Notes: generated from the sequence alone by a model not told the origin. Shown: positions 17,071 through 26,379, counted from the first letter of the stretch. The stretch: DNA of 64,000 nt from JBCAWW01 sp039024315 (GCA_039024315.1 JBCCQN010000003.1:91729-155728); one strand, 5' to 3'. Numbers and translations: made by a program.

Positions 17071-18147
17071 TTAGGATACCTTGGTTTGAGTTCTAGAGCT
17101 CATGGAAGCATGAATCTGTTCTAGAATATCGTCTAGGTTATATTTCCAAGTCCAGTCTGGGTAGTGCGATTTGAATTTACTCAAATCAGAAATATACCAG
17201 ATATGATCTCCAATTCGATTGGTTTCAGAATAGGAGTAATTCATCTTTTTGCCAGTTATCGCTTCGCTTTTTGTGATTGCCTCTTGCATCGAACAATTGG
17301 AAAATCGTCCTCCGCCGGCATTGTATGCCTCGCCTTGTCTTGGATTTTGGTAAAAATGCCAAAACATATTGACTAAGTCCCACGAATGGATATTGTCTCT
17401 TACTTGTTTTCCTTTGTAGCCAAAGACGGTGTAATGGTCTCCGGTGATGGCGCATTTCATCAGGTAGGAGAGGAAACCGTGCAACTGGGTACCAGAGTGA
17501 TTGGGACCCGTCAAGCATCCTCCTCTAAATACGCCTACATTCATATTGAAATACTTTCCATATTCCTGGCAAAGCACATCTGCCGCAACCTTGGAAGCGC
17601 CAAATAATGAGTGCTTACAATGGTCTAGACTGTGATTCTCGTCAATACCATGCTCATAATAAGGATGGTCCTCTGCAATTTCCCAACGAGTTTCAAGCTC
17701 TACCAAAGGGAGACGGTTAGGATTATCACCATATACTTTATTGGTCGAAGTGAAAATAAATACAGCCTCTGGACAGTTTAGGCGAGTCTGTTCCAAGAGG
17801 TTAAGGGTACCATTGGCATTGACCGTAAAATCGGTGAGAGGCTCTCGAGCCGCCCAATCATGGCTTGGTTGGGCCGCAGTATGAACGATCAATTTGATGT
17901 CCTTGCCATATTTTGAAAATATCGCTCCTAGCTCATCAAAGTTGCGAATGTCAACATTATGGTGTTCATAATTCGCGATCTCTTTTTCAAGACGGATTCT
18001 ATTCCATTCGACCGAAGCGTTTTCTCCAAAAAATCTGGCTCTAAAGTTATTATCTATCCCTACGATGAGGTCAAACTTAGAGGAAAAAAAAGAGACGGCT
18101 TCGCTGCCAATAAGACCGGCTGATCCGGTTACGATTGCTATGTTCAT
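17071..18147 (-). CDS. SDR-family nucleotide-sugar epimerase, CDP-tyvelose-epimerase-like, Tyr replaced by Phe
   Basis: A 358-residue extended short-chain dehydrogenase/reductase with N-terminal VTGSAGLIGS for NAD binding. Its GKQVRDNIHSWDLV and NAGGGRFSNCS resemble CDP-paratose 2-epimerases (tyvelose epimerases). The family's catalytic YxxxK appears as FGASK in HSLFGASKVAADVL, so Phe replaces Tyr while Lys is kept. The chemistry may therefore differ, or a neighbouring residue may act as the acid/base. It lies 10 bp before the ligase gene and belongs to the same operon. A related SDR with an intact Tyr is encoded at 28625-29692. The nucleotide-sugar substrate is unknown. Confidence 0.82.
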   Translation of the reverse strand: MNIAIVTGSAGLIGSEAVSFFSSKFDLIVGIDNNFRARFFGENASVEWNRIRLEKEIANYEHHNVDIRNFDELGAIFSKYGKDIKLIVHTAAQPSHDWAAREPLTDFTVNANGTLNLLEQTRLNCPEAVFIFTSTNKVYGDNPNRLPLVELETRWEIAEDHPYYEHGIDENHSLDHCKHSLFGASKVAADVLCQEYGKYFNMNVGVFRGGCLTGPNHSGTQLHGFLSYLMKCAITGDHYTVFGYKGKQVRDNIHSWDLVNMFWHFYQNPRQGEAYNAGGGRFSNCSMQEAITKSEAITGKKMNYSYSETNRIGDHIWYISDLSKFKSHYPDWTWKYNLDDILEQIHASMSSRTQTKVS

Positions 18148-18168
18148 GTTAAGCTTGGTTTGATGTTG

Positions 18169-19752
18169 TTATTGATTGGGGATGGTGGGCGCTGGGTTTT
18201 TATAAATCGCCCAGTCATTAATCACTTTTATTTGTTCAAGTTGTCCCAAAGACTGATCTAAATATTGTAAATCTGTACCCTGCGCTAGCGGGGCAATTAC
18301 ATAGTTTATGTTTTTTTGCTTGATCATTTCTGCAAAACTAGAATAGTCGTAAATCTTTAAAGGGGCAGAACAGCAATCTACAATGTCTCGATTGGGGAAA
18401 AGGGCATATCTAAAAGCAAAGTTTTGCATAAAAGAATGCTTAGCGAAAGTGGATTGTTGGTCCGCAATATAAATATTGACCTCTCCTTTGCCGTCATCTT
18501 CAATGTTGTTGAGGACAAAGTCTACGACTTCTTTTTCACTTTCATAAAGGCTAAAATCAATCTTCATATTTGGCGCTCCTTGTACGATCCCTGTAATCCC
18601 TGAATAGGCCAATTCTGAACCAAATAAAAAGAGGAAACAGAGGAAAAGGAGGGACTTTGAAAGCCTTAAATTGGCAATCATGCCTAAACCCACTAAGCTT
18701 AGAGCCCACAGCTCTGTAAAGTAATGCTCACTCGAACCCTTTTTTATACAAGTGCCAAGTGTGAAGACAAAGATGATCAAAATTGAATAGCTGAGGATAC
18801 GACTTTTTCGATCTTGCTTTCTCCATAAGTTAGCCGCCACAAAAAGGCACAAACTAGTCATCAAAGCCCCTTTGAGGCCGAAAAAATAGGGTAATACAAT
18901 TCTTTGCCAAAACCAACCAAAGTCTAATCCATTATTGACTCCCTGGATAGCGTTTTGTATAAAATTGTCATATCCACCTATGCTCGATATCCCCCAGAAG
19001 CCCACCGCCATAGCTAGACCCCAAGAAAGCAGAAAAATGAGCGGCCTTTTCCAATCATAGCATAAAACAATCATGATGAAGGGGATGAGGGGAATAAGAA
19101 TGATACCACTTTGCTTGGTCAAAATAGTGACAGCAGTAAATACGCCTAGGGCTATGGAAATGTAGACCTTATGCCTTTTACTAGTCTGTTCTCTACTATA
19201 CCAAAGAAGACCATAGAGGCAGAGTACCAATAAGAAATTGAATAAGCTGTCTGGCCTAGAAAAAGCAGGGTTATCTAACAAAATGAAAGTGGCAACTGCC
19301 GCAAAAATGCCTAAATATTTACTCAGTCCTAATTGCTTCCGTCCCAGCAAATAAATGATCCCCACAAAAAATAAATTGAAAACGATGGAGCAAATTCTGC
19401 TCAATTTATACACCGAGAATACTTCCTTAGGCTCAAGACCCAATAGGTTGCCAATACTACTAGTAATCATGAAGTACAATGGGCTGTACTGAGTGATCGA
19501 GTAGGGGGGGTGGGAGGGATCGTTATAGAGATCAAGGCCCGCCATCATCCTTTGAATAGCATATATGACGTTTGTCTCGATGCCTCCAATATCTGCTATG
19601 GGTAGATAAATGCGGTAGATCCTACTGACAAGGGTTAGACTCCCTGCTAGGAGTACCAAAAGTACTAAAGCAAGATCAAACCGATTTTCGATCCAATCGA
19701 CCAACTTAAGGCTGGTCTTTTCAATAAAATTCGTTAAAGACGAAAGAAACAT
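18169..19752 (-). CDS. polytopic GT39-like (ArnT/PMT-type) glycosyltransferase
   Basis: A 527-residue membrane protein with about ten or eleven transmembrane helices. An early external loop carries an acidic pair (ADIGGIETNVIY) and the motif PPYSITQYSPLYF, typical of GT-C enzymes using polyprenyl-phosphate sugars. A C-terminal soluble part follows (about 400-527). It is a clear paralogue of the protein at 24832-26379, sharing GGIE, YSxxQYSPLY and NPAFSRPDSL/QSFSRPDSL. The GT2 two genes upstream (20472) could make its polyprenyl-phosphate donor. The acceptor is unknown. The HPPY codons contain a G7 tract on the + strand. Confidence 0.8.
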   Translation of the reverse strand: MFLSSLTNFIEKTSLKLVDWIENRFDLALVLLVLLAGSLTLVSRIYRIYLPIADIGGIETNVIYAIQRMMAGLDLYNDPSHPPYSITQYSPLYFMITSSIGNLLGLEPKEVFSVYKLSRICSIVFNLFFVGIIYLLGRKQLGLSKYLGIFAAVATFILLDNPAFSRPDSLFNFLLVLCLYGLLWYSREQTSKRHKVYISIALGVFTAVTILTKQSGIILIPLIPFIMIVLCYDWKRPLIFLLSWGLAMAVGFWGISSIGGYDNFIQNAIQGVNNGLDFGWFWQRIVLPYFFGLKGALMTSLCLFVAANLWRKQDRKSRILSYSILIIFVFTLGTCIKKGSSEHYFTELWALSLVGLGMIANLRLSKSLLFLCFLFLFGSELAYSGITGIVQGAPNMKIDFSLYESEKEVVDFVLNNIEDDGKGEVNIYIADQQSTFAKHSFMQNFAFRYALFPNRDIVDCCSAPLKIYDYSSFAEMIKQKNINYVIAPLAQGTDLQYLDQSLGQLEQIKVINDWAIYKNPAPTIPNQ

Positions 19753-19757
19753 ATTTC

Positions 19758-20468
19758 CTATTTGGACGCTAAAGCATAAAGGCTTTTACCAATCGGCGGA
19801 TTAATTACTTTTTCTAATATGTTGGTAGTAGGTACGATGAGTTTGTCATAGGTACGAACAGCAGCAGCATTTAACTCCCCGTTCTTGGAAAAAAATTTGT
19901 TGTAATAGGCAGCAAAATAACCGATTAGCTCGTGATACCGAAGTTTTTCTAACTGAAAACCGGCCGCTTTTATTTTATCGCCTAGTTCCTTTTTGTGGTA
20001 TCGCCTGAAGTGCCCGATACTTTTGTCAAATGGAGAGTATAGTTCCATCCTAGCAGGCACGTAAATCAATAATTTACCTCCTGGTTCCAAAGCATCGTAT
20101 AGGTCCGAAAAAGCTTGCTCATCATCTTCAATATGCTCAAGCACATCGATGGCATAAATAAAATTCATTTGCTTGGGTCTATCTGCCAGCGATAGCAAAG
20201 CGTGATGATCTTGATTAAGATTTTGAAAATAGGCAGGGTCGATTTCCAAAGCGAAAGTTTCTAATTGCTTCCAGTCTTTGAATCGGTTGATAAATTCGCC
20301 CCTGCCTGCGCCAAACTCCATGATAGCAGCTGAGTGCCCCAGATCTTTTAACCCAAAATTATCGGTGATCAGATCAAAGACGTATTGATTGCGATTTACG
20401 GCGTATTTGGACATGATTTCCAATACGCTATCGCCTTCGTATTCCCTCGTATTTGTCGGTGTTGCCAT
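19758..20468 (-). CDS. class I SAM-dependent methyltransferase
   Basis: A 236-residue Rossmann methyltransferase. Motif I is IMEFGAGRGEF, followed by the acidic residue of FALEIDPAY, and the DVLEHIEDDEQAF motif typical of polysaccharide and quinone methyltransferases. The C-terminus lacks membrane segments. It lies 3 bp from the GT2 gene upstream and 5 bp from the GT39-like gene downstream, so it probably acts on the same glycan or a lipid-linked intermediate. Its counterpart in the second module is encoded at 23107-23871. Confidence 0.87.
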   Translation of the reverse strand: MATPTNTREYEGDSVLEIMSKYAVNRNQYVFDLITDNFGLKDLGHSAAIMEFGAGRGEFINRFKDWKQLETFALEIDPAYFQNLNQDHHALLSLADRPKQMNFIYAIDVLEHIEDDEQAFSDLYDALEPGGKLLIYVPARMELYSPFDKSIGHFRRYHKKELGDKIKAAGFQLEKLRYHELIGYFAAYYNKFFSKNGELNAAAVRTYDKLIVPTTNILEKVINPPIGKSLYALASK

Positions 20469-20471
20469 TTG

Positions 20472-21401
20472 TCAGTGTATTGCGGTAAAGAGTTGTTTTT
20501 GATGATTCTCCATTTTTTGCATTAGGTTGAGAATCAACAATCCAATGAGAAATATCCCTAGGCAAATTAGGGAAGCATTGAGAAATCCTAAGGTTAGGTT
20601 ACTGGCCCAGCCTAAGATCGCTTGGTCGGTAAATAGTTTGAGATATATGATAGTAGCAATTGATAAAGAAAAGATGAAGATCAGTAAGATGAATAACCTT
20701 AAGAACATCATCAAGAGTTCGTTGGAGTATTCGATAAATGATAAGAAGGCATGGACAATCAGGCTGTTAAGGTTCATTTTTGATTTTCCATCTATTCTTG
20801 ACCGCCGATCATAGGTGATCTTACTCGACTTAACCTTCAATTTGGATAGTTTGGCTGCTAAGTGGATAAAAGATACTTCCTTTAAGTTCTTAATTACTTT
20901 TTTAGAAATGAGGCAATAATTGCCAAAAGTCATAGATTTTCTGGTAATAAACCAAAACAGCAATTTGTAGATTTTATATGCGAGTCTAAACCAAACACTT
21001 TCTTTACGCTTGCCCCTTTTGACATGAATTATATCGTAGTCAGAGGCCATTTCGAGTAATCGAGGGATCGCCTTGGGGTCATCCTCGCCATCTCCATCCA
21101 TAATGATGGCATGTTCAAAATTTTGTTGATTGGCGTATAGCAATCCTTGGTAGATCGCTTTTTGATGACCTACGTTAAAATCTAAAGGAATGATGATGAG
21201 GTTTTCTCGCTTGTGTTGAGCTTTGTACTCAATCAATAAATCCAGTGTATTATCGATCGAACCATCGTCAATGACTACCACCCTAAACTCAGTGCTTAAT
21301 TGATCACTGATCTCAAATACCTCGTCTAAAAATCGAAGAATAGTTTCCCGCTCATTAAAACAGGGGATGATAAGACAAACTAAACTAGGGTGTATGCTCA
21401 T
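20472..21401 (-). CDS. GT2 glycosyltransferase, polyprenyl-phosphate sugar synthase type (GtrB/ArnC-like)
   Basis: A 309-residue GT-A enzyme. It begins VCLIIPCFNERETILRFLDE, has VVIDDGSIDNT and the metal-binding MDGDGEDDPKAI, and ends with two transmembrane helices (about 225-290). This is the architecture of GtrB/ArnC/DPM1-like enzymes that make polyprenyl-phosphate sugars in the inner membrane. The GT39-like enzyme two genes downstream would use such a donor. It is the first gene of the left - strand module, with a 423-bp gap upstream, so a promoter probably lies there. Confidence 0.87.
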   Translation of the reverse strand: MSIHPSLVCLIIPCFNERETILRFLDEVFEISDQLSTEFRVVVIDDGSIDNTLDLLIEYKAQHKRENLIIIPLDFNVGHQKAIYQGLLYANQQNFEHAIIMDGDGEDDPKAIPRLLEMASDYDIIHVKRGKRKESVWFRLAYKIYKLLFWFITRKSMTFGNYCLISKKVIKNLKEVSFIHLAAKLSKLKVKSSKITYDRRSRIDGKSKMNLNSLIVHAFLSFIEYSNELLMMFLRLFILLIFIFSLSIATIIYLKLFTDQAILGWASNLTLGFLNASLICLGIFLIGLLILNLMQKMENHQKQLFTAIH

Positions 21402-21570
21402 AGGACATTTGCAAGGTACAGATACAGACTAATCAATAACTAGGAATATTGATTTACTAATTTACGATGTCGAAATTAACCCTAGAATGACCAATTCTCA
21501 AGGCGAAAATATCCAATTACTTGCTTGCTCTTTTGGTTCTGGATCCCCGTTCTCTCGCTTGGCGGTTTTT

Positions 21571-21586
21571 CTGCTGCGCAGAACGC
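21571..21586 (-). repeat. GCGTT-hairpin element
   Basis: On the - strand AAGCGTT plus stem CTGC/GCAG with loop GCA, followed by AAAA. Intergenic long form. Confidence 0.85.
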
Positions 21587-21776
21587 TTATCTCTCTAAAT
21601 TATTAACTTCAATTTATGCGGGATATTATTTGCACAAATATAGATGAGATAAGCATATCCCTTTTGCTACGATAAAAGACATTATGCGGATGACAGTTGT
21701 CAGTCGCTAAAATCTAAATGATCGTCCAAGGCTAGCTATCGGCTCATTTTGCAGTATTTTCGTACCTAGATTTACC

Positions 21777-21784
21777 TATCTTTG
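21777..21784 (+). promoter_or_regulatory. candidate Bacteroidota -7 promoter box (TATCTTTG)
   Basis: TATCTTTG matches the TAnnTTTG -7 consensus of Bacteroidota housekeeping promoters and lies 40 bp before the acyltransferase ATG. A TTTTG 25 bp upstream (21747-21751) could serve as the -33 element, though the spacing is longer than usual. Confidence 0.4.
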
Positions 21785-21824
21785 CCCCCAAATAATTCTA
21801 CTTCGACCTTTTCCCTGCTAAAAG

Positions 21825-22928
21825 ATGCGCTTAAGAGAAATCGATTTTCTTCGTGGAATCGCAGTTATTCTGGTACTATTTAGACATTATGCATTTTTTG
21901 CTCCCTTGTATCGAACGGGCTGGATAGGGGTAGATTTGTTTTTTGTCCTAAGTGGTTTTCTGGTCTCTGGCTTACTTTTCAAAGAATACCAAAGGTTTGG
22001 GAATATCTCCGGAGGTCAATTTCTAATTAGGAGGGGCTTCAAAATATACCCCTTGTTCTACTGCGCTTTAGGAATCACCTTTTTCGTAGAAGTATTTACA
22101 GGCCAATCTAGTACAACTACACAATGGATAGGAGAGCTAGTTTTTATCCAAAATTATCTCGCAAATATCTGGAACCATACTTGGTCATTAGCTGTGGAGG
22201 AGCATTTTTATTTACTGCTAACTCTGGTAATATTCTTGCTAGCCCGCTTCCAAATACTGAGAAAACCCAAAATCATTCTCACTTCTTTTGCCCTAATTCT
22301 CTTGCTGGTTTTAGGCATGAGATTTTATGCTGCCCATAATTCGGAAATCACTTATATGGGAAATTTTTTCCCCACTCATCTTAGGATTGATTCATTACTG
22401 TTTGGGGTCGTCCTTTCTTGGGTATATCATTTCAGGAACAAGCTATTTCTTGCCTTTTTCTCACGTAGAAAGTTCCTATTATTTGCGGTTTCTGCCGTTT
22501 TGATTTTGCCATCGGTCTTCCTACCAGTGCTTGATTATTGGATGATAACCATTGGCTTCACAGGACTTTATTTAGGCTTTGGCCTATTACTGGGGCTCTT
22601 TATTGCTGATAAGGATATAAACTCTAAGTTAAATAGGCTTTTTACTCCTATTGGAGTTACACTCGTGGCAAAGGTAGGGTATTACTCTTATTCAATATAT
22701 CTATTTCACATGTTTGTGATTCGGTATATCATTGAGCCTTTAGAGATAAGCTTCCCCTACAGATTGGAATTTTTCCTCTACTGCTTTCTGAGCATCCTTA
22801 TTGGGATACTGATGACCAAACTGGTTGAATTACCCTTTTTGAAGCTAAGGGATAAAATCGTTCCGCGACGCGCAAAGGTCTTTACAACTTTAGAAAATGA
22901 TGAAAAAGAAGTAAAGGTAAATCCCTAG
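21825..22928 (+). CDS. OafA/YrhL-type membrane acyltransferase (acyltransferase 3 family)
   Basis: A 367-residue polytopic protein starting REIDFLRGIAVILVLFRHYAFF, where the Arg and His match the conserved residues of acyltransferase-3 enzymes. WSLAVEEHFYLL and about ten hydrophobic helices follow. The family O-acetylates surface sugars, taking acyl groups from the cytoplasm. It is the only + strand gene inside the - strand polysaccharide locus, which suggests independent regulation or insertion. Its stop codon is followed by a composite inverted hairpin that can serve as terminator. Confidence 0.88.
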   Translation: MRLREIDFLRGIAVILVLFRHYAFFAPLYRTGWIGVDLFFVLSGFLVSGLLFKEYQRFGNISGGQFLIRRGFKIYPLFYCALGITFFVEVFTGQSSTTTQWIGELVFIQNYLANIWNHTWSLAVEEHFYLLLTLVIFLLARFQILRKPKIILTSFALILLLVLGMRFYAAHNSEITYMGNFFPTHLRIDSLLFGVVLSWVYHFRNKLFLAFFSRRKFLLFAVSAVLILPSVFLPVLDYWMITIGFTGLYLGFGLLLGLFIADKDINSKLNRLFTPIGVTLVAKVGYYSYSIYLFHMFVIRYIIEPLEISFPYRLEFFLYCFLSILIGILMTKLVELPFLKLRDKIVPRRAKVFTTLENDEKEVKVNP

Positions 22929-22980
22929 CTTAGAAGTAGGGGAAATCTTCTAGTACCTGCTACAGTTCAAATTTTAGTGT

Positions 22981-23030
22981 TTTCTACTGCGCAGAACGCT
23001 TGGGTTAAGCGTTCCGCGCAGCGGTAAAAA
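22981..23030. terminator. inverted pair of GCGTT-hairpin elements forming a bidirectional terminator-like structure
   Basis: Two elements face each other: a - strand copy at 22984-22999 (CTAC/GCAG arms, loop GCA) and a + strand copy at 23009-23024 (CCGC/GCGG, loop GCA). Together they form a 15-bp stem with one mismatch around a 5-nt loop, flanked by TTT on the left and AAAAA on the right. The site lies between the convergent acyltransferase and methyltransferase genes, so it can work as a two-way terminator. Confidence 0.65.
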
Positions 23031-23106
23031 ACAAAAATCTCCTCATACAGGGAAAAATGCTATTGTCTAAGTACTCAATATTAACTGCTGAAAGGTTTTG
23101 ATTAGC

Positions 23107-23871
23107 TTATTCTTTTTGCAATAAAGTCATAATAGAGACTCCTACGGGGAACGCTAAATTTCGTCTAAGGATCCATTTTTCAGTGCGAAATACTTTGTAC
23201 AAAAGGGTGTTGACCCAATTGGCCCCATTCATGACTTCAAAGTCTGAGCCTGTGCTATCTTCAGATTGCTTTTTCTTTTTGTCAGACTTAGAAAAGATGA
23301 GTCGATATAGCGCAATAGGGAAGAAAGTGAAAAAGTTGAAATAAGAGGTGTTTTTGACCTTCAATCCTTGTTTATTGACTACTGAAAGCAGCTGAGGTCG
23401 AGTATACCTGCGATAATGATGGTTGATTTCGTCGTGATGACTCCATAGAAACATGAAGGCGGGAACGGTAATAAATAAGTGCCCCCCTTCTTTCAATACC
23501 CTTTGCATCTCTTGGACCGCGGTATCATCATCCTCGACATGTTCGATGACGTCAAAACAACAAATTAAATCAAAAGAATTGTCTGCAAAGGGCAGTTCTA
23601 AAACTGATGCGTTGAGGGCTTGAATACCCACTTTTTCGGCTAAAAATTGACAACACTCTTTATCATATTCGAGTGAGGTTACCTCGCCAAACCGCTCTAA
23701 CATCTGACTGCTGGCACCCGTGGCTGCTCCTACATTGAGAATTTTTAGAGAAGCGGTTGAACTAGGAGGCAGTTTTTCCGCAATCATGCTTTCAAGGATT
23801 TCCATCCGGGCCTTAAACCACCAGTGATTTCTCTCCAGATGGTAATATTCTTTGTAATAGTTTTTATCCAT
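23107..23871 (-). CDS. class I SAM-dependent methyltransferase
   Basis: A 254-residue methyltransferase with ILNVGAATGAS as motif I, TSLEYDKECC as the acidic loop, and DLICCFDVIEHVEDDDTAV. The N-terminus (YYKEYYHLERNHWWFKARMEIL) matches many methyltransferases of glycan loci. I chose the ATG at 23871, which overlaps the GT2 stop by 8 bp; the longer open frame would extend deep into that gene. It is the last gene of the second - strand module and is followed by the inverted hairpin pair. It is probably the counterpart of the protein at 19758-20468. Confidence 0.88.
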   Translation of the reverse strand: MDKNYYKEYYHLERNHWWFKARMEILESMIAEKLPPSSTASLKILNVGAATGASSQMLERFGEVTSLEYDKECCQFLAEKVGIQALNASVLELPFADNSFDLICCFDVIEHVEDDDTAVQEMQRVLKEGGHLFITVPAFMFLWSHHDEINHHYRRYTRPQLLSVVNKQGLKVKNTSYFNFFTFFPIALYRLIFSKSDKKKKQSEDSTGSDFEVMNGANWVNTLLYKVFRTEKWILRRNLAFPVGVSIMTLLQKE

Positions 23872-24832
23872 TGGTGCGCTCTTTTTTATAGATTCTTTCC
23901 TTGACGATAAATAAGGGGCGTCCCTTAACTTGAAAAAATATCCGCAGTACGTATTCTCCAATCAGCCCTAAGGCGATTAGTTGAATGCCGCCAAACAAGA
24001 TAATTACAAATAACAAAGCAGTGAAACCTTCTGGAGTATCCCCCCAGAATACCTTTTTGGCAAGAGTAAAGCCAAAATAGCCTAGTGAAACGGTCATGAC
24101 GGTCGCTCCTAGATTGAGAATGAACTTTATGGGATACTCGCTAAAGTTAAATATGCCGTTAAAGGCTAGGGCAATGAGCTGTTTAAGGGAGTATTTTGAA
24201 TCGCCCTCTTGTCTTTGATGTCGTTCGTATTCAACGCCGATTTGCTTGTAGCCAACCCAGCTGCGCATCCCCCTTAAAAAACGGCTGTTTTCAGGCATGG
24301 CATTGAGGTGATCTATGACCCTGCGGCTGACAAGCGAAAAATCCCCTGAGTCCAAGGGAATTTCGATATAAGAGATTCGCTTAAGGGTTTTGTAAAAAAC
24401 TTTATAGGCAAGTCGTTTGAATAAGGACTCTTTCCTTTTTTTTCTTACAGCATATACCACATCATAGCCTTGAGATAAATAGGCATAAAATTCGGCCAAT
24501 AATTCTGGCGGATCTTGCAAGTCGCCATCCAAGATAAAGATGCCTTCTGTGGCATTGACATAACTCAATCCGGCGCTAAGGGCAATTTGGTGCCCAAAAT
24601 TTCTGGAAAGGTAGATACATTGGAATCGTTCATCTTGGTAGGCAACCTCTTGCATCAAAAGAGGTGTCTGATCCCGGCTACCATCATCAATCAAAATTAC
24701 CTCGATTGATAAATCATTTTCGGCCATCACCTTTCTTAAGCGGTCGATAAGGGCTGAAAATACCGCCTGCTCATTGTAGAGAGGAATGACAATATTGATT
24801 TGAGGGGCTAATGAAGGCAAGATGGTATGCAT
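23864..24832 (-). CDS. GT2 polyprenyl-phosphate sugar synthase (GtrB/ArnC-like)
   Basis: A 322-residue GT-A transferase with INIVIPLYNEQAVFSAL, LIDDGSRDQTP, FILDGDLQDPPELL and two C-terminal transmembrane helices (about 230-300, YPIKFILNLGATVMTVSLG onward). This is the typical form of enzymes that load undecaprenyl phosphate with a hexose or aminosugar. It overlaps the GT39-like gene by 1 bp and the methyltransferase by 8 bp, so the three are tightly coupled. The donor it makes is probably used by the neighbouring GT39-like enzyme. Confidence 0.9.
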   Translation of the reverse strand: MHTILPSLAPQINIVIPLYNEQAVFSALIDRLRKVMAENDLSIEVILIDDGSRDQTPLLMQEVAYQDERFQCIYLSRNFGHQIALSAGLSYVNATEGIFILDGDLQDPPELLAEFYAYLSQGYDVVYAVRKKRKESLFKRLAYKVFYKTLKRISYIEIPLDSGDFSLVSRRVIDHLNAMPENSRFLRGMRSWVGYKQIGVEYERHQRQEGDSKYSLKQLIALAFNGIFNFSEYPIKFILNLGATVMTVSLGYFGFTLAKKVFWGDTPEGFTALLFVIILFGGIQLIALGLIGEYVLRIFFQVKGRPLFIVKERIYKKERTNG

Positions 24833-26379
24833 TATTGGGTTAAGGTAATCATCTTTCCGCTTAAAGAGTAGATCAGCAAGTCCCCAACGGTATCAGCCGG
24901 TGAGCTAGGCTGATAGGAGACACCGATATAATTATATGGCGGTGTTTTGCCCTTTTCTACTACTAAGTAGAATTGCTCGCATGCTGTCATCTGCTCATGA
25001 TAATTTTCGTAGGTAAAGGTTTGGAGAGGGATGACACAATGATCTACAACAGATTTGATCGGAAAAAGGGATTGATCATAGATGGAAAGATCGATGATAT
25101 AGTTAGGGGCCAAATTGAGGATAGGTTTGCTACCTTCTGCTTTTCGTTTTTCGGCGAAATAATCTTGAACCAACTGCGCGTTTTGAAACAAACTCGCCTC
25201 GGGATTGGGCTTTTCTCTTGAGAGTAAAAAATTATGGGCACCGGTAAAGCTGATCACTCCGGCACAGTAAATCGTAAACGCTAGCAATAGGAACAGCTTG
25301 GGGATCTTAAAGGAAGCAGAGTGGAAAAGCCCAATAAATGCGAGCATTAAGCATTCGGTAAAATAAGAGGGGGTGGCGCCGTTTTTGAGGGAGGTTACCA
25401 AAGCAAAAGCCCATAAGGCTAGGATACTATAGCCTAAAATCTTCTCTTTTTCTCTTTCTTTTATGATCAGTGAAATACCACTAAACAGCATAATGCTGGT
25501 CAGAATGGCCCCTTTTATGGTGAAAAAATATTGTAGGACCATAACTCTCCAAAACCAGCCTAGGTTGATGCCGTTTTGAATGCCCATGACAGCATTTTCA
25601 TAGATCCCTTCATTGCCAGTCGCTAGCAATATGCCCCAACCGATGACACCACTAATGCTTAAAGAAAGCAGGAAAAATAGGCAGCTTTTAAAATCCTGAG
25701 ATAAAAAGATCAATAAGAAAAGGATCAGGACAGGCAATATAATCCCCGATTGCTTTGCAAAAATCGTAATACTCACCCAAAGGCCCAATAGGATCGCAAG
25801 GCGGATAGATTTCCCTTGACTCTGCGCCTCTGGCATACGCAATAGATAGAAGATCGAAACCATAAAGAAAATGCTATACAAACTGTCTGGTCTCGAAAAA
25901 CTTTGAGTATCAAGCAATATGAAATTTAATCCAGCTAGGATTGCGGCAGGAACCCAATTAATCTGAAAGTGTCGTCTCGCAATAAGAAAGCCAAATAGGA
26001 TGAACCCAAGGTTGAAAAACAAAGAGACAGAACGACTCAATCTAAAGACAGCATCGACATCATTTGTATCCACCCCCCAAAGTTTGCCGGGTACTGCTAA
26101 AAAATAGTAGTATAGCGGACTATATTGAATTACCGAATAGGGACTTGATTCGGGATGTTCATAAATGATTCCTTCATCCATTACTAATTGTAACCCATAG
26201 ATAATGGCGTACTCTATGCCGCCCATGTCCATTTTTTGCTGATAAACTTTATCGATTCTTCCGATGAAAACCGCACAAAATGTCAGTGTGACTAAAGCTA
26301 AAATGACGATGGAAAAATGCTTTTCTAAGCGATCGAGGAGATTTTTTACAATTGACTCTATAAGCGGAAGCAAGGACAT
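24832..26379 (-). CDS. polytopic GT39-like glycosyltransferase, paralogue of the 18.2-19.8 kb protein
   Basis: A 515-residue membrane protein of about eleven helices. An early loop contains MDMGGIEYAIIYG and PYSVIQYSPLYYY, and a soluble C-terminal domain follows. The same motifs occur in the protein at 18169-19752, so the two arose by duplication or were acquired as related modules. GT-C enzymes of this type move a sugar from a polyprenyl-phosphate carrier to a glycan or lipid on the periplasmic face. Its stop codon overlaps the downstream GT2 start. Confidence 0.8.
   Translation of the reverse strand: MSLLPLIESIVKNLLDRLEKHFSIVILALVTLTFCAVFIGRIDKVYQQKMDMGGIEYAIIYGLQLVMDEGIIYEHPESSPYSVIQYSPLYYYFLAVPGKLWGVDTNDVDAVFRLSRSVSLFFNLGFILFGFLIARRHFQINWVPAAILAGLNFILLDTQSFSRPDSLYSIFFMVSIFYLLRMPEAQSQGKSIRLAILLGLWVSITIFAKQSGIILPVLILFLLIFLSQDFKSCLFFLLSLSISGVIGWGILLATGNEGIYENAVMGIQNGINLGWFWRVMVLQYFFTIKGAILTSIMLFSGISLIIKEREKEKILGYSILALWAFALVTSLKNGATPSYFTECLMLAFIGLFHSASFKIPKLFLLLAFTIYCAGVISFTGAHNFLLSREKPNPEASLFQNAQLVQDYFAEKRKAEGSKPILNLAPNYIIDLSIYDQSLFPIKSVVDHCVIPLQTFTYENYHEQMTACEQFYLVVEKGKTPPYNYIGVSYQPSSPADTVGDLLIYSLSGKMITLTQ

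Larger units (their letters stand above)
21402..21824. other. divergent intergenic region
   Basis: This gap separates the - strand GT2 gene from the + strand acyltransferase and must hold promoters for both. It contains one hairpin element (21571-21586) and a candidate Bacteroidota-type -7 box before the acyltransferase. No coding sequence or RNA gene was seen. Confidence 0.7.

Noticed and set aside
19501..19520. G7 tract in the first GT39-like gene, with C7 tracts near 49984 and 51265, as possible phase-variation sites
   Set aside because: The tracts are short, the genes are intact, and similar runs occur elsewhere; no evidence of slippage.
22859..22872. CGTTCCGCGACGCGC near the end of the acyltransferase gene as a further hairpin element
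   Set aside because: The arms do not pair in the register of the family (CCGC against CGCG); kept only as a possible decayed copy.
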